Shown here: positions 53,579-63,826 of the stretch, piece by piece
Numbering within the stretch: position 1 is the stretch's first letter
Layout of the letters: the number at the start of each line of letters is the position of its first letter
DNA from: Agrobacterium fabrum str. C58
GTDB taxonomy: Bacteria > Pseudomonadota > Alphaproteobacteria > Rhizobiales > Rhizobiaceae
DNA: 64,000 bases
Reading direction: 5' to 3'
NCBI RefSeq assembly: GCF_000092025.1
Contig: NC_003062.2
Coordinates: 556,001 to 620,000 of the forward strand
The notes under the pieces: model-generated
Database searches by the model: none
The model's input: only the letters and a program-made list of their open reading frames with translations
Told to the model about the DNA's origin: nothing
Position numbers and translations under genes: made by a program

Positions 53579-54976
53579 TCACTCCGCCGGTTGCGAAACC
53601 TTGCCGCGGTGGCCGGAAACGGCCGCCCCGGCCTGCGCGTCCATGCGGATGATCGGCACGATCGCGAACAACGATACCAGCGCGACGATGGTGAAGGCGA
53701 TGTGGAAATCGGCAAGTTGTAAATGTGTGCCTGACATCATGCTGCTGACTTCCAGAATGGAGGCGGCGAAAGCCACGCCCAGTGCCAGGCTGATCTGTTG
53801 CAGCACCGAGGCCATCGAGGTCGCCTGACTGGCCTGGCTGTCCTCGATATCGGAGTAGCTGAGCGCGTTCGATCCGGTGAAGAAGAACGACCGCGCAAAT
53901 CCCGCCGTGACCAGAAAGATCATGATCAGCGGATAGGGCGTTTCAGGCGTGAAAAAGCTGTTGGCAAGCGTCGTGAACGCACCGACGATACCGGCCCCGA
54001 TCAGTGTCGAGCGGAACCCCGTTGCCGCAAACACGCGCTTGGCCATGAATTTCGTGGTGATCGCCCCGATCGCGCCGGCGAAGGTGATCATGCCCGACTG
54101 GAACGGGTTGAGGCCGAAACCGATCTGCAACATCAGCGGCATCAGGAAGGGGATTGCGCCCGTGGAAATGCGGAAAACGGTGCCGCCGACGGAGGCCGCC
54201 CGGAAGGTCGCGTTCTGGAAAATGCGGAAATCCAGAATGGGGGCAGGGTGACGCGCGGCGTGGCGCATGTAAAGAAAACCGCAGATAAACCCGATGACCG
54301 TCGAGGCGATGCCGATGGCGGGCGGCAGGGCGGGAAGGCTGACCACCGACACGCCGAACACCACACCGGAGGCGGCGATGCCTGACAGAATGAAGCCCTT
54401 GCCGTCCATCGGCGGTGGGTTAGTGGTTTCGATTTCCGGCAGGAAGATGGTCGAGAGCCAGATGCCGATAATGCCGATGGGCACGTTGATCAGGAAAATC
54501 CAGTGCCATGAAAAATAGGTGGTGATGAAGCCGCCGATCGGCGGGCCGGTGAGCGGTCCGACAAGCCCTGGTATCGTCAGTAGCGCCATGGCGGAGACCA
54601 GTTCGCTGCGCTTGGTCGTGCGCAGCAGCACCAGACGGCCAACTGGCGTCATCATTGCCCCGCCCATGCCCTGCAGGAAACGCGACAGCACGAATTCGAA
54701 CACCGACGACGAGACCGCGCAGCAGATCGACCCCACAACGAAAACGCCGATGGCGATGCGGAAGATTTTCTTCGCGCCGTATTTATCGGCCATCCAGCCG
54801 CTGATGGGGATGAAGATCGCCAGCGCCACCATATAGGCCGTTAGCGCCAGTTTGAGCGTGATCGGGCCGACATGGAGGTCTTTTGCAATCGCCGGGAGCG
54901 AGGTGGCGATGACGGTGGAGTCCATCTGCTCCATGAAAAGAGCGACTGCAAGGATCAGGGGAATGATGCGATTCAT
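53579..54976 (-). CDS. DHA2-family (14-helix) MFS drug efflux pump
   Basis: 465 aa from the ATG at 54976; the frame opens upstream at a TTG at 55006. EmrB/QacA-type drug:proton antiporter. Hydrophobic helices run through the chain, and the motifs GWMADKYGAKKIFR (loop 2-3), RFLQGMGGAMMTPVGRLVLL (helix 4) and GPPIGGFITTYFSWHWIFLI (helix 5) are classic. No membrane-fusion partner gene is adjacent. It is convergent with rlmE, their stop codons abutting. Confidence 0.87.
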   Translation of the reverse strand: MNRIIPLILAVALFMEQMDSTVIATSLPAIAKDLHVGPITLKLALTAYMVALAIFIPISGWMADKYGAKKIFRIAIGVFVVGSICCAVSSSVFEFVLSRFLQGMGGAMMTPVGRLVLLRTTKRSELVSAMALLTIPGLVGPLTGPPIGGFITTYFSWHWIFLINVPIGIIGIWLSTIFLPEIETTNPPPMDGKGFILSGIAASGVVFGVSVVSLPALPPAIGIASTVIGFICGFLYMRHAARHPAPILDFRIFQNATFRAASVGGTVFRISTGAIPFLMPLMLQIGFGLNPFQSGMITFAGAIGAITTKFMAKRVFAATGFRSTLIGAGIVGAFTTLANSFFTPETPYPLIMIFLVTAGFARSFFFTGSNALSYSDIEDSQASQATSMASVLQQISLALGVAFAASILEVSSMMSGTHLQLADFHIAFTIVALVSLFAIVPIIRMDAQAGAAVSGHRGKVSQPAE

Positions 54977-55185
54977 GGGACTGCCTGCGGCTTTCCGCTG
55001 CGACAAGGGATATCGCCGTTCCTCCTACGCCTGATAGGCGGGCTTGCCAACACGTTAATTATCAATTTCTCAACTTGCGATCAAACCTGCGTGAGGCCGG
55101 TTTTCTTGCAACTTTCTCGCTCTATTGTCCGTTGGGTGAGTTCAGTTGGCGATCATGGCCAGTTGGCGATATCGGGAGAAAGATA

Positions 55186-56187
55186 ATGACCCAATCCTTG
55201 AGCATGAGCAGACGCGGCCTCATCGGTGCGGCTGGCGCCAGTGTCCTCGGCGCGCCGCTGTTGATGGCGCGCGGCGCGAACGCCCAGACCAACCAGCCGC
55301 AGACCTCCATGGAGATAAAACACGCCATGCCGCCGGAAACCAATCGCTTCAAGCTCGGCAATTTCGAGGTGCTGGTCGTCAAGGACGGCGCGCGCGCCGC
55401 GCCCAATCCGGGTGAAACCTTCGGCACGGACCAGTCGGCGGAGACCGTGGGCAAATTGCTGGAAGACAATTTTCTGCCGAAGGATCAGTTCGTCAATTCC
55501 TTCTCGCCGGTTCTCATCAATACCGGCTCCGATCTCGTGCTGTTTGATACCGGTTTCGGCGAGGCTGGCCGCGGTGCCGGTAATGGCCGCCTGACCGAAG
55601 GCATGGCTGCGGCCGGTTATACGCCCGAGGACGTGACCGTGGTGGTGCTGACCCATATGCACGGCGACCATATTGGCGGCCTCATGGAAAAGGGTGCACC
55701 GGCTTTTTCGAAAGCGCGTTACGTGTTCGGCCAAGCGGAATATGATTTCTGGACGGATGAGAAGCGCGCAGGCACCCCTGCCGAAGGTGGGCAGAAGGGC
55801 GTTCTCGCCAATGTCAAACCGCTGGCGGAAAAGGCGACCTTCATTGGTGACGGCGCCAATGTCGTCTCCGGCATCACCGGCATCGCAGCCTTTGGCCACT
55901 CGCCCGGACATATGATCTTCCGTGTCGAATCGGAAGGCAAACAGCTGATCCTGACGGCAGATACCGCCAACCATTTCGTCCTGTCGCTGCAGAAGCCGGA
56001 CTGGGAGGTGAAATTCGACATGGACAAGGCGGCGGCCGCTGCGACCCGCAAGAAGGTCTATGACATGATCGCCACCGACCGGTTGCCATTCCTCGGCTAT
56101 CACATGCCTTTCCCTTCTGTCGGTTACGCGGAGAAGCTGGATACGGGTTACCGTTTCGTGCCGAAGTCCTACCAGTTCGACATCTGA
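55186..56187 (+). CDS. Tat-exported metallo-beta-lactamase-fold hydrolase
   Basis: 333 aa from the ATG at 55186, with GGGAGAAAG upstream. The N-terminus MSRRGLIGAAGASVL is a twin-arginine signal cleaved near ANAQ. The zinc motif HMHGDH is at residues 157-162, followed by FGHSPGHM, LILTADTANH and a final GYHMPFPSVG. This order of motifs is seen in the group that includes methyl parathion hydrolase and some lactonases. The physiological substrate is unknown. It is divergent from the efflux pump with a 209-base shared gap. Confidence 0.8.
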   Translation: MTQSLSMSRRGLIGAAGASVLGAPLLMARGANAQTNQPQTSMEIKHAMPPETNRFKLGNFEVLVVKDGARAAPNPGETFGTDQSAETVGKLLEDNFLPKDQFVNSFSPVLINTGSDLVLFDTGFGEAGRGAGNGRLTEGMAAAGYTPEDVTVVVLTHMHGDHIGGLMEKGAPAFSKARYVFGQAEYDFWTDEKRAGTPAEGGQKGVLANVKPLAEKATFIGDGANVVSGITGIAAFGHSPGHMIFRVESEGKQLILTADTANHFVLSLQKPDWEVKFDMDKAAAAATRKKVYDMIATDRLPFLGYHMPFPSVGYAEKLDTGYRFVPKSYQFDI

Positions 56188-56212
56188 TCTCTGCTGCAAT
56201 GCAGCAACAGCG

Positions 56213-56241
56213 AAAGCCCGGAAGGTCATTCCGGGTTTTTT
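56213..56241 (+). terminator. Rho-independent terminator after the MBL-fold gene
   Basis: CCCGGAA (56217-56223), loop GGTCA, TTCCGGG (56229-56235), then six T. Located 26 bases past the stop; a clean intrinsic terminator. Confidence 0.85.
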
Positions 56242-56354
56242 CTATTCCCTTCCTGTCATGAACGTGTTACCAGCCCTCGCCAACTTCCAAGCAATCCTTG
56301 CAGGGCGCCGGGGTGAACTTTTTGTTCCGGAACGGCCACGCATTTTCATTATGA

Positions 56355-57872
<1,518 letters not shown>

Positions 57873-57914
57873 TCTTTCGAGCCGAATCCGTAAAAAGATA
57901 GGCTAGATATTTGG

Positions 57915-57951
57915 CGCTCCCCGATCTCAAGCCGGATCGGGGAGCGTTTTC
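57915..57951 (+). terminator. Rho-independent terminator after guaB
   Basis: Perfect 12-bp stem CGCTCCCCGATC (57915-57926) and GATCGGGGAGCG (57935-57946), loop TCAAGCCG, then TTTTC. Ends 17 bases before the next start. Confidence 0.9.
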
Positions 57952-57967
57952 ATGATGGGGGGAAAGC

Positions 57968-58387
57968 ATGTCACCGACGACCGCAATGTTCTGGCCGATG
58001 ATCGCCCATGCCTTTCTCGTGTTCATTCTTTATGCGCTGCTTTTACACCGGCGCAAAAACCACACGCTCACCAGCAGAGAGGCGGTGACCCAGTACCGCG
58101 AAAGAGGCGAGGAGGGGCAGGCCAGCTACCTCGTCAACAGGAACATCGCCAATCAGTTCGAGCTTCCAGTTCTCTTTCACGCCATCTGCCTGCTGCTTTA
58201 CATCACCGACGCGGACAATGTGGTGACCGTCGTTCTGGCCTGGCTTTTTGTGATCTCCCGTTATGCGCATTCCTATGTGCATGTGACCAGCAACCGGCTG
58301 CGCTATCGTGCGCCGCTGTTCGGCATCGGCTTTGCGCTGCTGGTCTGCCTGTGGGGTTGGCTCGCCATATGGTTGGCGCTCGAGTAA
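57968..58387 (+). CDS. MAPEG-family membrane protein
   Basis: 139 aa. Four hydrophobic segments (MIAHAFLVFILYALLLHRRK, FHAICLLLYITDADNVVTVV, LAWLFVISRYAHSYVHVTSN and FGIGFALLVCLWGWLAIWLA). The RYAHSYVHV stretch and the loop YLVNRNIANQFELPVLFHA match the MAPEG fold (membrane glutathione-type proteins). Activity is not predictable for the bacterial members. Confidence 0.8.
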   Translation: MSPTTAMFWPMIAHAFLVFILYALLLHRRKNHTLTSREAVTQYRERGEEGQASYLVNRNIANQFELPVLFHAICLLLYITDADNVVTVVLAWLFVISRYAHSYVHVTSNRLRYRAPLFGIGFALLVCLWGWLAIWLALE

Positions 58388-58536
58388 AGCGGCACCGTCA
58401 GGTTGCTTCATAAGTGAGACAATCCAGCATCGCAAAATGCTTCGATTTGCGATGGGTCAATTCCATGACGCTCCATCCCCGTTAATCTCTGCCTGCCGTC
58501 GAGGATTTCAGGCGAGCAGAGATTAGGGAGTATGTC

Positions 58537-59565
58537 ATGACTAAAACAATGAAGGCGGCGGTTGTCCGCGCATTTGGAAAACCGCTGACCATCGAGGAAG
58601 TGGCAATACCGGATCCCGGCCCCGGTGAAATTCTCATCAACTACAAGGCGACGGGCGTTTGCCACACCGACCTGCACGCCGCAACGGGGGATTGGCCGGT
58701 CAAGCCCAACCCGCCCTTCATTCCCGGACATGAAGGTGCAGGTTACGTCGCCAAGATCGGCGCTGGCGTCACCGGCATCAAGGAGGGCGACCGCGCCGGC
58801 ACGCCCTGGCTCTACACCGCCTGCGGATGCTGCATTCCCTGCCGTACCGGCTGGGAAACCCTGTGCCCGAGCCAGAAGAACTCAGGTTATTCCGTCAACG
58901 GCAGCTTTGCCGAATATGGCCTTGCCGATCCGAAATTCGTCGGCCGCCTGCCTGACAATCTCGATTTCGGCCCAGCCGCACCCGTGCTCTGCGCCGGCGT
59001 TACAGTCTATAAGGGCCTGAAGGAAACCGAAGTCAGGCCCGGTGAATGGGTGGTCATTTCAGGCATTGGCGGGCTTGGCCACATGGCCGTGCAATATGCG
59101 AAAGCCATGGGCATGCATGTGGTTGCCGCCGATATTTTCGACGACAAGCTGGCGCTTGCCAAAAAGCTCGGAGCCGACGTCGTCGTCAACGGCCGCGCGC
59201 CTGACGCGGTGGAGCAAGTGCAAAAGGCAACCGGCGGCGTCCATGGCGCGCTGGTGACGGCGGTTTCACCGAAGGCCATGGAGCAGGCTTATGGCTTCCT
59301 GCGCTCCAAGGGCACGATGGCGCTTGTCGGTCTGCCGCCGGGCTTCATCTCCATTCCGGTGTTCGACACGGTGCTGAAGCGCATCACGGTGCGTGGCTCC
59401 ATCGTCGGCACGCGGCAGGATCTGGAGGAGGCGTTGACCTTCGCCGGTGAAGGCAAGGTGGCCGCCCACTTCTCGTGGGACAAGCTCGAAAACATCAATG
59501 ATATCTTCCATCGCATGGAAGAGGGCAAGATCGACGGCCGTATCGTCGTGGATCTCGCCGCCTGA
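58537..59565 (+). CDS. Zinc-dependent alcohol dehydrogenase (AdhP/AdhA type)
   Basis: 342 aa. Oxidises alcohols such as ethanol with NAD. Catalytic zinc ligands lie in GVCHTDLHAATGDW and GHEGAGYVAKIG, the structural zinc cysteines in ACGCCIPCRTGWETLCPSQ, and the coenzyme motif in VISGIGGLGHMAVQYAKAMG. Length is normal. GGGAG precedes the start. It could instead be an aldehyde-linked member of the same family. Confidence 0.9.
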   Translation: MTKTMKAAVVRAFGKPLTIEEVAIPDPGPGEILINYKATGVCHTDLHAATGDWPVKPNPPFIPGHEGAGYVAKIGAGVTGIKEGDRAGTPWLYTACGCCIPCRTGWETLCPSQKNSGYSVNGSFAEYGLADPKFVGRLPDNLDFGPAAPVLCAGVTVYKGLKETEVRPGEWVVISGIGGLGHMAVQYAKAMGMHVVAADIFDDKLALAKKLGADVVVNGRAPDAVEQVQKATGGVHGALVTAVSPKAMEQAYGFLRSKGTMALVGLPPGFISIPVFDTVLKRITVRGSIVGTRQDLEEALTFAGEGKVAAHFSWDKLENINDIFHRMEEGKIDGRIVVDLAA

Positions 59566-59683
59566 CGTCAAACCCGGTTGCGGCGCTCACGCAAATGTGT
59601 GGCGCCGCTTCCGCCCGCCTTGTTCCGCGAAGGGCGATCTGCGTTATCCTCCTTTCGCATCCGGGTTCAAGGAGGAAAGAGCG

Positions 59684-60559
59684 ATGGACAAGCCCAAGAT
59701 TACGCAGGCCATGATCGACGCTTACGATGAATATACCCATCTCAGCCTCGACCGCCGCAAGTTCATGGAAAAGCTCAGCCTGCTTGCCGGCTCCGGTGCG
59801 GCCGCGGCGGCAATCGCACCGCTGCTTTCGGCCAACAGCGCCCGCGCGGCCATCGTCGCGCCTGACGATGCGGGCATTGTTGCGGAGGACGTGACCTATC
59901 CAGCACCAGGCGGTGAGATGAAAGGCTATCTCGTCACACCGAAATCGGTGTCTGGCCCGATCGGTTCCGTCATCGTCATCCATGAAAACCGAGGTCTGAA
60001 CGACCATATCCGCGATGTGGCAAGGCGCGTGGCGCTTGCCGGTTTCCGGGCGCTGGCGGTCGATTTCCTTTCGCCGCAGGGCGGAACGCCCTCTGATGAG
60101 GATAAGGCACGAGAAATGTTCAGCGGGCTCGACATGGAGGCAACCGTTGCCAATGCCGAAGCGGGCCGGGTGTGGCTCGCGGCAAGGCAGGGCGCGAATG
60201 GCAAGGTCGGTGCGGTCGGTTTCTGCTGGGGCGGCGGGCTGGTCAATCGTTTCGCCACCAAATCGGCCGGCCTCAATGCCGGTGTCGCCTATTACGGCCA
60301 GCAACCGCCCGTGGCCGACGTTCGTGATATCAAGGCGCCATTGCTTTTGCACTATGCCGGTCTCGACGAGCGCATCAATGCCGGGATCGACGCCTATAAG
60401 AAGGCGCTGGAGGCAAACGGCAAAACCTTCGAAATCTTCGTTTATGACGGCGTCAACCATGCTTTCAATAACGATACGTCATCGGCGCGCTACGACAAGG
60501 CCGCTGCTGATCTCGCCTGGGGCCGGACGACGGATTTCTTCAAAAAATATCTGGCGTAA
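59684..60559 (+). CDS. Tat-exported dienelactone hydrolase family protein
   Basis: 291 aa from the ATG at 59684, with AAGGAGG upstream. A 26-residue leader precedes a twin-arginine motif (DRRKFMEKLSLLAGSGAAAA), so the enzyme is exported folded. The alpha/beta-hydrolase has a Cys nucleophile, Cys181 in GFCWGGGL, with Asp228 in LDERIN and His259 in NHAF. It resembles DLH/YsgA-type hydrolases more than true dienelactone hydrolases. It follows the alcohol dehydrogenase by 118 bases and may be separate. Confidence 0.83.
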   Translation: MDKPKITQAMIDAYDEYTHLSLDRRKFMEKLSLLAGSGAAAAAIAPLLSANSARAAIVAPDDAGIVAEDVTYPAPGGEMKGYLVTPKSVSGPIGSVIVIHENRGLNDHIRDVARRVALAGFRALAVDFLSPQGGTPSDEDKAREMFSGLDMEATVANAEAGRVWLAARQGANGKVGAVGFCWGGGLVNRFATKSAGLNAGVAYYGQQPPVADVRDIKAPLLLHYAGLDERINAGIDAYKKALEANGKTFEIFVYDGVNHAFNNDTSSARYDKAAADLAWGRTTDFFKKYLA

Positions 60560-60677
60560 ATCTTCAGGTTCAGCCTTCCATGGGACAGCTTTTCCGGAAA
60601 TGGAAAGGTTCACCATGGGCCAAACATGGCATTACGGTTTGCGCCAGCTTTCGGGGTGAAGCAAACCAAAGCCTGCC

Positions 60678-62033
60678 TCAGACGCGCAATTCCTGAAACT
60701 GAACGACCACGCGCAAACCGGGATTGTTGTCCGCAAGCGTTACGATGGCACCGTGTAATTCCGCTATGGCTTTGACAAGGCTCAGGCCGAGCCCGGATCC
60801 CGCCGTGGTTCTACTTTTCTCAACGCGATAGAACCGGTCGAACACCTGCGCCCGGTCTTCATCTGATATGCCTGGTCCGTTATCGGCGATATCTAGCAAG
60901 ATCCGTCCATCCTGGCGCGATACGCCGAGCGAAATGCTTGACCCGGCGGGGGTGTGCCGCATGGCGTTGGACAACAGGTTCGCCAGCAATTGGCGAATGA
61001 GATCAGGATCACCATTGATCCGGCAGCCGCTCGCGGCACCGCGCATCGACAGCTCATAGCCCTCCTCTTCCGCAATAACCTCATAGGTTTCGTAGATGTC
61101 GCCGACGACGTCGCATAGATCGAAGGCGATGAAGCGGGCGGTCCTGCTCCGCGCTTCGATCTGGGCGATCCGTAGAAGAGCATCGAACGTATTTGCAATG
61201 GATTGCAGTTCTTCAAGCGCGGTTTCGACTCCGATCCTCATTTCGTCAACCGTGTGCGCATTGAGCGCGTCTTCCAGTACCAGGAATGTGCGGCCGATTG
61301 GGGTCTTGAGGTCATGGGCGACGTCGATCGTCACCTGCTTCAATGCCGCGACGCTGGAGTCCAGTCTTGCCAGTGCCACATTGATTTCCGCTGACAATAT
61401 GTCGATTTCATCCATGCGCGATGACACCGGAAGTCGTCGCGAAAGCTCGCCATGTCCGATAGCGTGGGCGATTTGCGCCAGCGACGAGATACGGTGGCGC
61501 GTTCGATACGCCAATATGGCGGCTCCCGCCATGCCTACGGAAAGAACGATCGCGGTCGCACATCCGAAACTGATGAGAACGATACGGGCCAGTTCATCCG
61601 TGTCCCCGGAATTGATCCCCACCACGAGAGTGTTCGGCCCCAAAGGACCGCTGAAAAGCTTGTAGTGGGACGCACTGCCGTGATGGTCGTCAGGTTCAAG
61701 GATCGAATAGCCGGATGGGACGTTCGAAAATCGATTGCTGCCCGCAAGCAGTTGTCCGGCGGGGTTGCGCAAGGCGTAGATGGTCTCCTGCCCCCTGATG
61801 GCGAGGCCGTGATTGTCGATCATGTCCACGGCGCCCTGAAGGCCGCGTGCTTCGAAGGCCGATGCGATCTCGCGGTAACGCTCCTGGACATTGGCGTTCA
61901 GGCGTTCATCAAGGAAGCGCACGACCATCTGATAGGCCGTGATGTTCGCGCCAAGCGATGCGGTTACAAACAGGACGATGTAGATGATCGCCAGTCTGAC
62001 GGCAGTGCTCTTCAGAAAGCTAGCGCCGGGCAT
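60678..62033 (-). CDS. Two-component sensor histidine kinase
   Basis: 451 aa from the ATG at 62033; an upstream extension overlaps the regulator gene further. Two membrane helices (VRLAIIYIVLFVTASLGANI and ELARIVLISFGCATAIVLSV-type) flank a periplasmic sensor of about 110 residues. HAMP follows, then the dimerisation helix with VAHDLKTPIGRTFLVLEDAL, and the ATPase with LLSNAMRHTPAGSSI, DNGPGISDED and GSGLGLSLVKAIAELHG. It overlaps its response regulator by 14 bases, so the two are co-translated. Signal unknown. Confidence 0.9.
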   Translation of the reverse strand: MPGASFLKSTAVRLAIIYIVLFVTASLGANITAYQMVVRFLDERLNANVQERYREIASAFEARGLQGAVDMIDNHGLAIRGQETIYALRNPAGQLLAGSNRFSNVPSGYSILEPDDHHGSASHYKLFSGPLGPNTLVVGINSGDTDELARIVLISFGCATAIVLSVGMAGAAILAYRTRHRISSLAQIAHAIGHGELSRRLPVSSRMDEIDILSAEINVALARLDSSVAALKQVTIDVAHDLKTPIGRTFLVLEDALNAHTVDEMRIGVETALEELQSIANTFDALLRIAQIEARSRTARFIAFDLCDVVGDIYETYEVIAEEEGYELSMRGAASGCRINGDPDLIRQLLANLLSNAMRHTPAGSSISLGVSRQDGRILLDIADNGPGISDEDRAQVFDRFYRVEKSRTTAGSGLGLSLVKAIAELHGAIVTLADNNPGLRVVVQFQELRV

Positions 62034-62697
62034 GAAGCGTATAGCCCGTGTTTTTGACGGTATGCAGAAGTGGCTGATCAAACGGTTTGTCGATTTTCGC
62101 CCTCAGCCGGCTGATGTGCGTTTCCACGACGGAGCTCTGCGGATCGAAATTGAAGTTCCAGATTTTCTCGAGAAACATCGTTTTCGTCAGGATTCGACCT
62201 TCGTTACGCATGAGCAGTTCCAGAAGCGAGAACTCGCGTGGCAGCAGATCAATCCGCTGTCCTCCGCGCGATGTTGTTCTGGTGACAAGGTTCATTTCGA
62301 GGTCGCCGACACGCAGGCGCGTCTTCTCCGTGGTGATGGGCGGTCGACGGACGAGAGCATTGATTCTCGCCGTCAGTTCAGAAAAAGCGAAGGGCTTTAC
62401 CAGATAGTCGTCACCGCCGGCTTCCAGCCCTTCGACACGGTCATCCACACCGCTCATCGCTGTCAGAAAAAGGATGGGTATGCGTATCGAGGCCGCGCGC
62501 AGGCTCTTGACCAGATTAAGGCCGTCGAGTCCGGGGATCATGCGGTCCACGATGGCGACGTCGTATCCTCCGTCGAGGCCGGCAGCCAGCGCCTCACGCC
62601 CGTCCTTTACCCAGTCAACTATGTGGCCGGCGGAGGCAAGTCCCTTTGTAACATAGTTCCCGGTTGTATTATCGTCTTCTACAAGAAGTATTTTCAT
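62020..62697 (-). CDS. OmpR-family response regulator
   Basis: 225 aa. Receiver domain with acidic pocket Glu7-Asp8-Asp9, phosphorylation site Asp51 in AIVDRMIPG and a Lys in YLVKPFAFSEL. The C-terminal winged helix includes LLPREFSLLELLMRNEGRIL and SVVETHISRLRAKID. First gene of a kinase pair, divergent from a small secreted protein, which is a natural candidate target. Confidence 0.92.
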   Translation of the reverse strand: MKILLVEDDNTTGNYVTKGLASAGHIVDWVKDGREALAAGLDGGYDVAIVDRMIPGLDGLNLVKSLRAASIRIPILFLTAMSGVDDRVEGLEAGGDDYLVKPFAFSELTARINALVRRPPITTEKTRLRVGDLEMNLVTRTTSRGGQRIDLLPREFSLLELLMRNEGRILTKTMFLEKIWNFNFDPQSSVVETHISRLRAKIDKPFDQPLLHTVKNTGYTLHARR

Positions 62698-62895
62698 GGG
62701 CGATGACGTTGTCTTAAATACAGTTCTTAAAGATCACACCGCTTCTGCTCACGCCGCAAATCGGGCTTTCTTGCGGCAGTTAAGGCATTGGCGGGTTTAC
62801 AAATTTGTATAGTCGGCGACAGGCGGCTGAAAAACCGGCGTTTTACTTTCACCGTGCTGCAAGTCGCAGTGTTACCTGTTACGAGGATCAAGACA

Positions 62896-63165
62896 ATGAT
62901 CAAAAATATCGCCATCGCCGCCTTCGCCCTAGTCGCCGCAACCTCGGTCGCTTCTGCAAACGGCCTTCTCAGCGACTCTGCTCCGCCCGTCGCCAAAATC
63001 ACCGAAAACCACGGCAAGCCGGGCGATACCGCGGTCTCCGTCTCCAACCCGGAGGTGACCTACCGTGTCCTGAAAAACGGCATGGTCGAACGCACGAACA
63101 GCCGTTTCGACACGACGACGTACGTCGACCCGACGGCCGTGCTTCGCGATAGAAATCGCCGTTAA
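62896..63165 (+). CDS. Small secreted protein divergent from the two-component genes
   Basis: 89 aa from the ATG at 62896, with GAGGATC upstream. Signal peptide MIKNIAIAAFALVAATSVAS ends at ANG; the mature ~66 residues are polar and carry VTYRVLKNGMVERTNS. No family was recognised. It starts 198 bases from the divergent response regulator, so regulation by that pair is plausible but not shown. A perfect 13-bp hairpin follows. Confidence 0.6.
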   Translation: MIKNIAIAAFALVAATSVASANGLLSDSAPPVAKITENHGKPGDTAVSVSNPEVTYRVLKNGMVERTNSRFDTTTYVDPTAVLRDRNRR

Positions 63166-63181
63166 CCGCCGTGACGATGTC

Positions 63182-63210
63182 AAGCTCGGCGGTCAGCGAC
63201 CGCCGAGCTT
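63182..63210 (+). terminator. Bidirectional hairpin between the small secreted gene and moaB
   Basis: Perfect 13-bp stem AAGCTCGGCGGTC (63182-63194), loop AGC, GACCGCCGAGCTT (63198-63210). It lies between convergent genes and could stop transcription from both sides, though T-runs are short. Confidence 0.65.
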
Positions 63211-63256
63211 ATGAGTGCGCAGAAGAGTGGGTCATCCCATGCGGCAAGGCGACTAT

Positions 63257-63826
63257 TCAGCTTTTGCCGCGCTTCAGATGCTCATCGAGCCGCGGCATGA
63301 TTTCCACGAAGTTGCAGGGCAGGTGGCGATAGTCGAGCTGGGCCTTGAGGATACCATCCCAGGCATCCTTGCAGGCGCCGGGAGAGCCGGGCAGCACGAA
63401 GATGAAGGTGGCATTGGCCACTCCGCCGGTCGCGCGTGACTGGATGGTGGCGGTGCCGATCTTGTCATAGGAAATGCGATGGAAAAGCGCGGAAAACCCG
63501 TCCATGCGCTTTTCGAACAGCGGCTCCAGCGCCTCGGGTGTCACGTCGCGGCCGGTAAAGCCGGTGCCGCCGGTGGTGATGACAACATCCACGCCTTCAG
63601 ACAGCGTCCATTCGCGCACCGTCTCTGCGATCGCCGCCTTGTCGTCCGGCACGATGGCGCGGGCGGCGAGCCTGTGGCCTGCTTCTTCCAGCCTTGCGAC
63701 GAGCGTGTCGCCGGACTTGTCGTTCTCCAGCGTGCGGCTGTCCGAAACGGTCAGAACCGCAATGCCAAGGGGAATGAAGGGTCTATCGCCTGCTATGGCC
63801 TTATCCTCGAAATATCCGGCCCTCAA
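63257..63826 (-). CDS. moaB: Molybdenum cofactor biosynthesis protein (MoaB/MogA-type)
   Basis: 189 aa, TTG start at 63826 overlapping the ispE stop (TTGA), so translation is coupled. Molybdopterin-binding fold involved in activating molybdopterin. Blocks: AVLTVSDSRTLENDKSGDTL, VDVVITTGGTGFTGRDVTPE and FVLPGSPGACKDAWDGIL. No closer ATG is present. Other molybdenum genes are not in this window. Confidence 0.9.
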   Translation of the reverse strand: MRAGYFEDKAIAGDRPFIPLGIAVLTVSDSRTLENDKSGDTLVARLEEAGHRLAARAIVPDDKAAIAETVREWTLSEGVDVVITTGGTGFTGRDVTPEALEPLFEKRMDGFSALFHRISYDKIGTATIQSRATGGVANATFIFVLPGSPGACKDAWDGILKAQLDYRHLPCNFVEIMPRLDEHLKRGKS

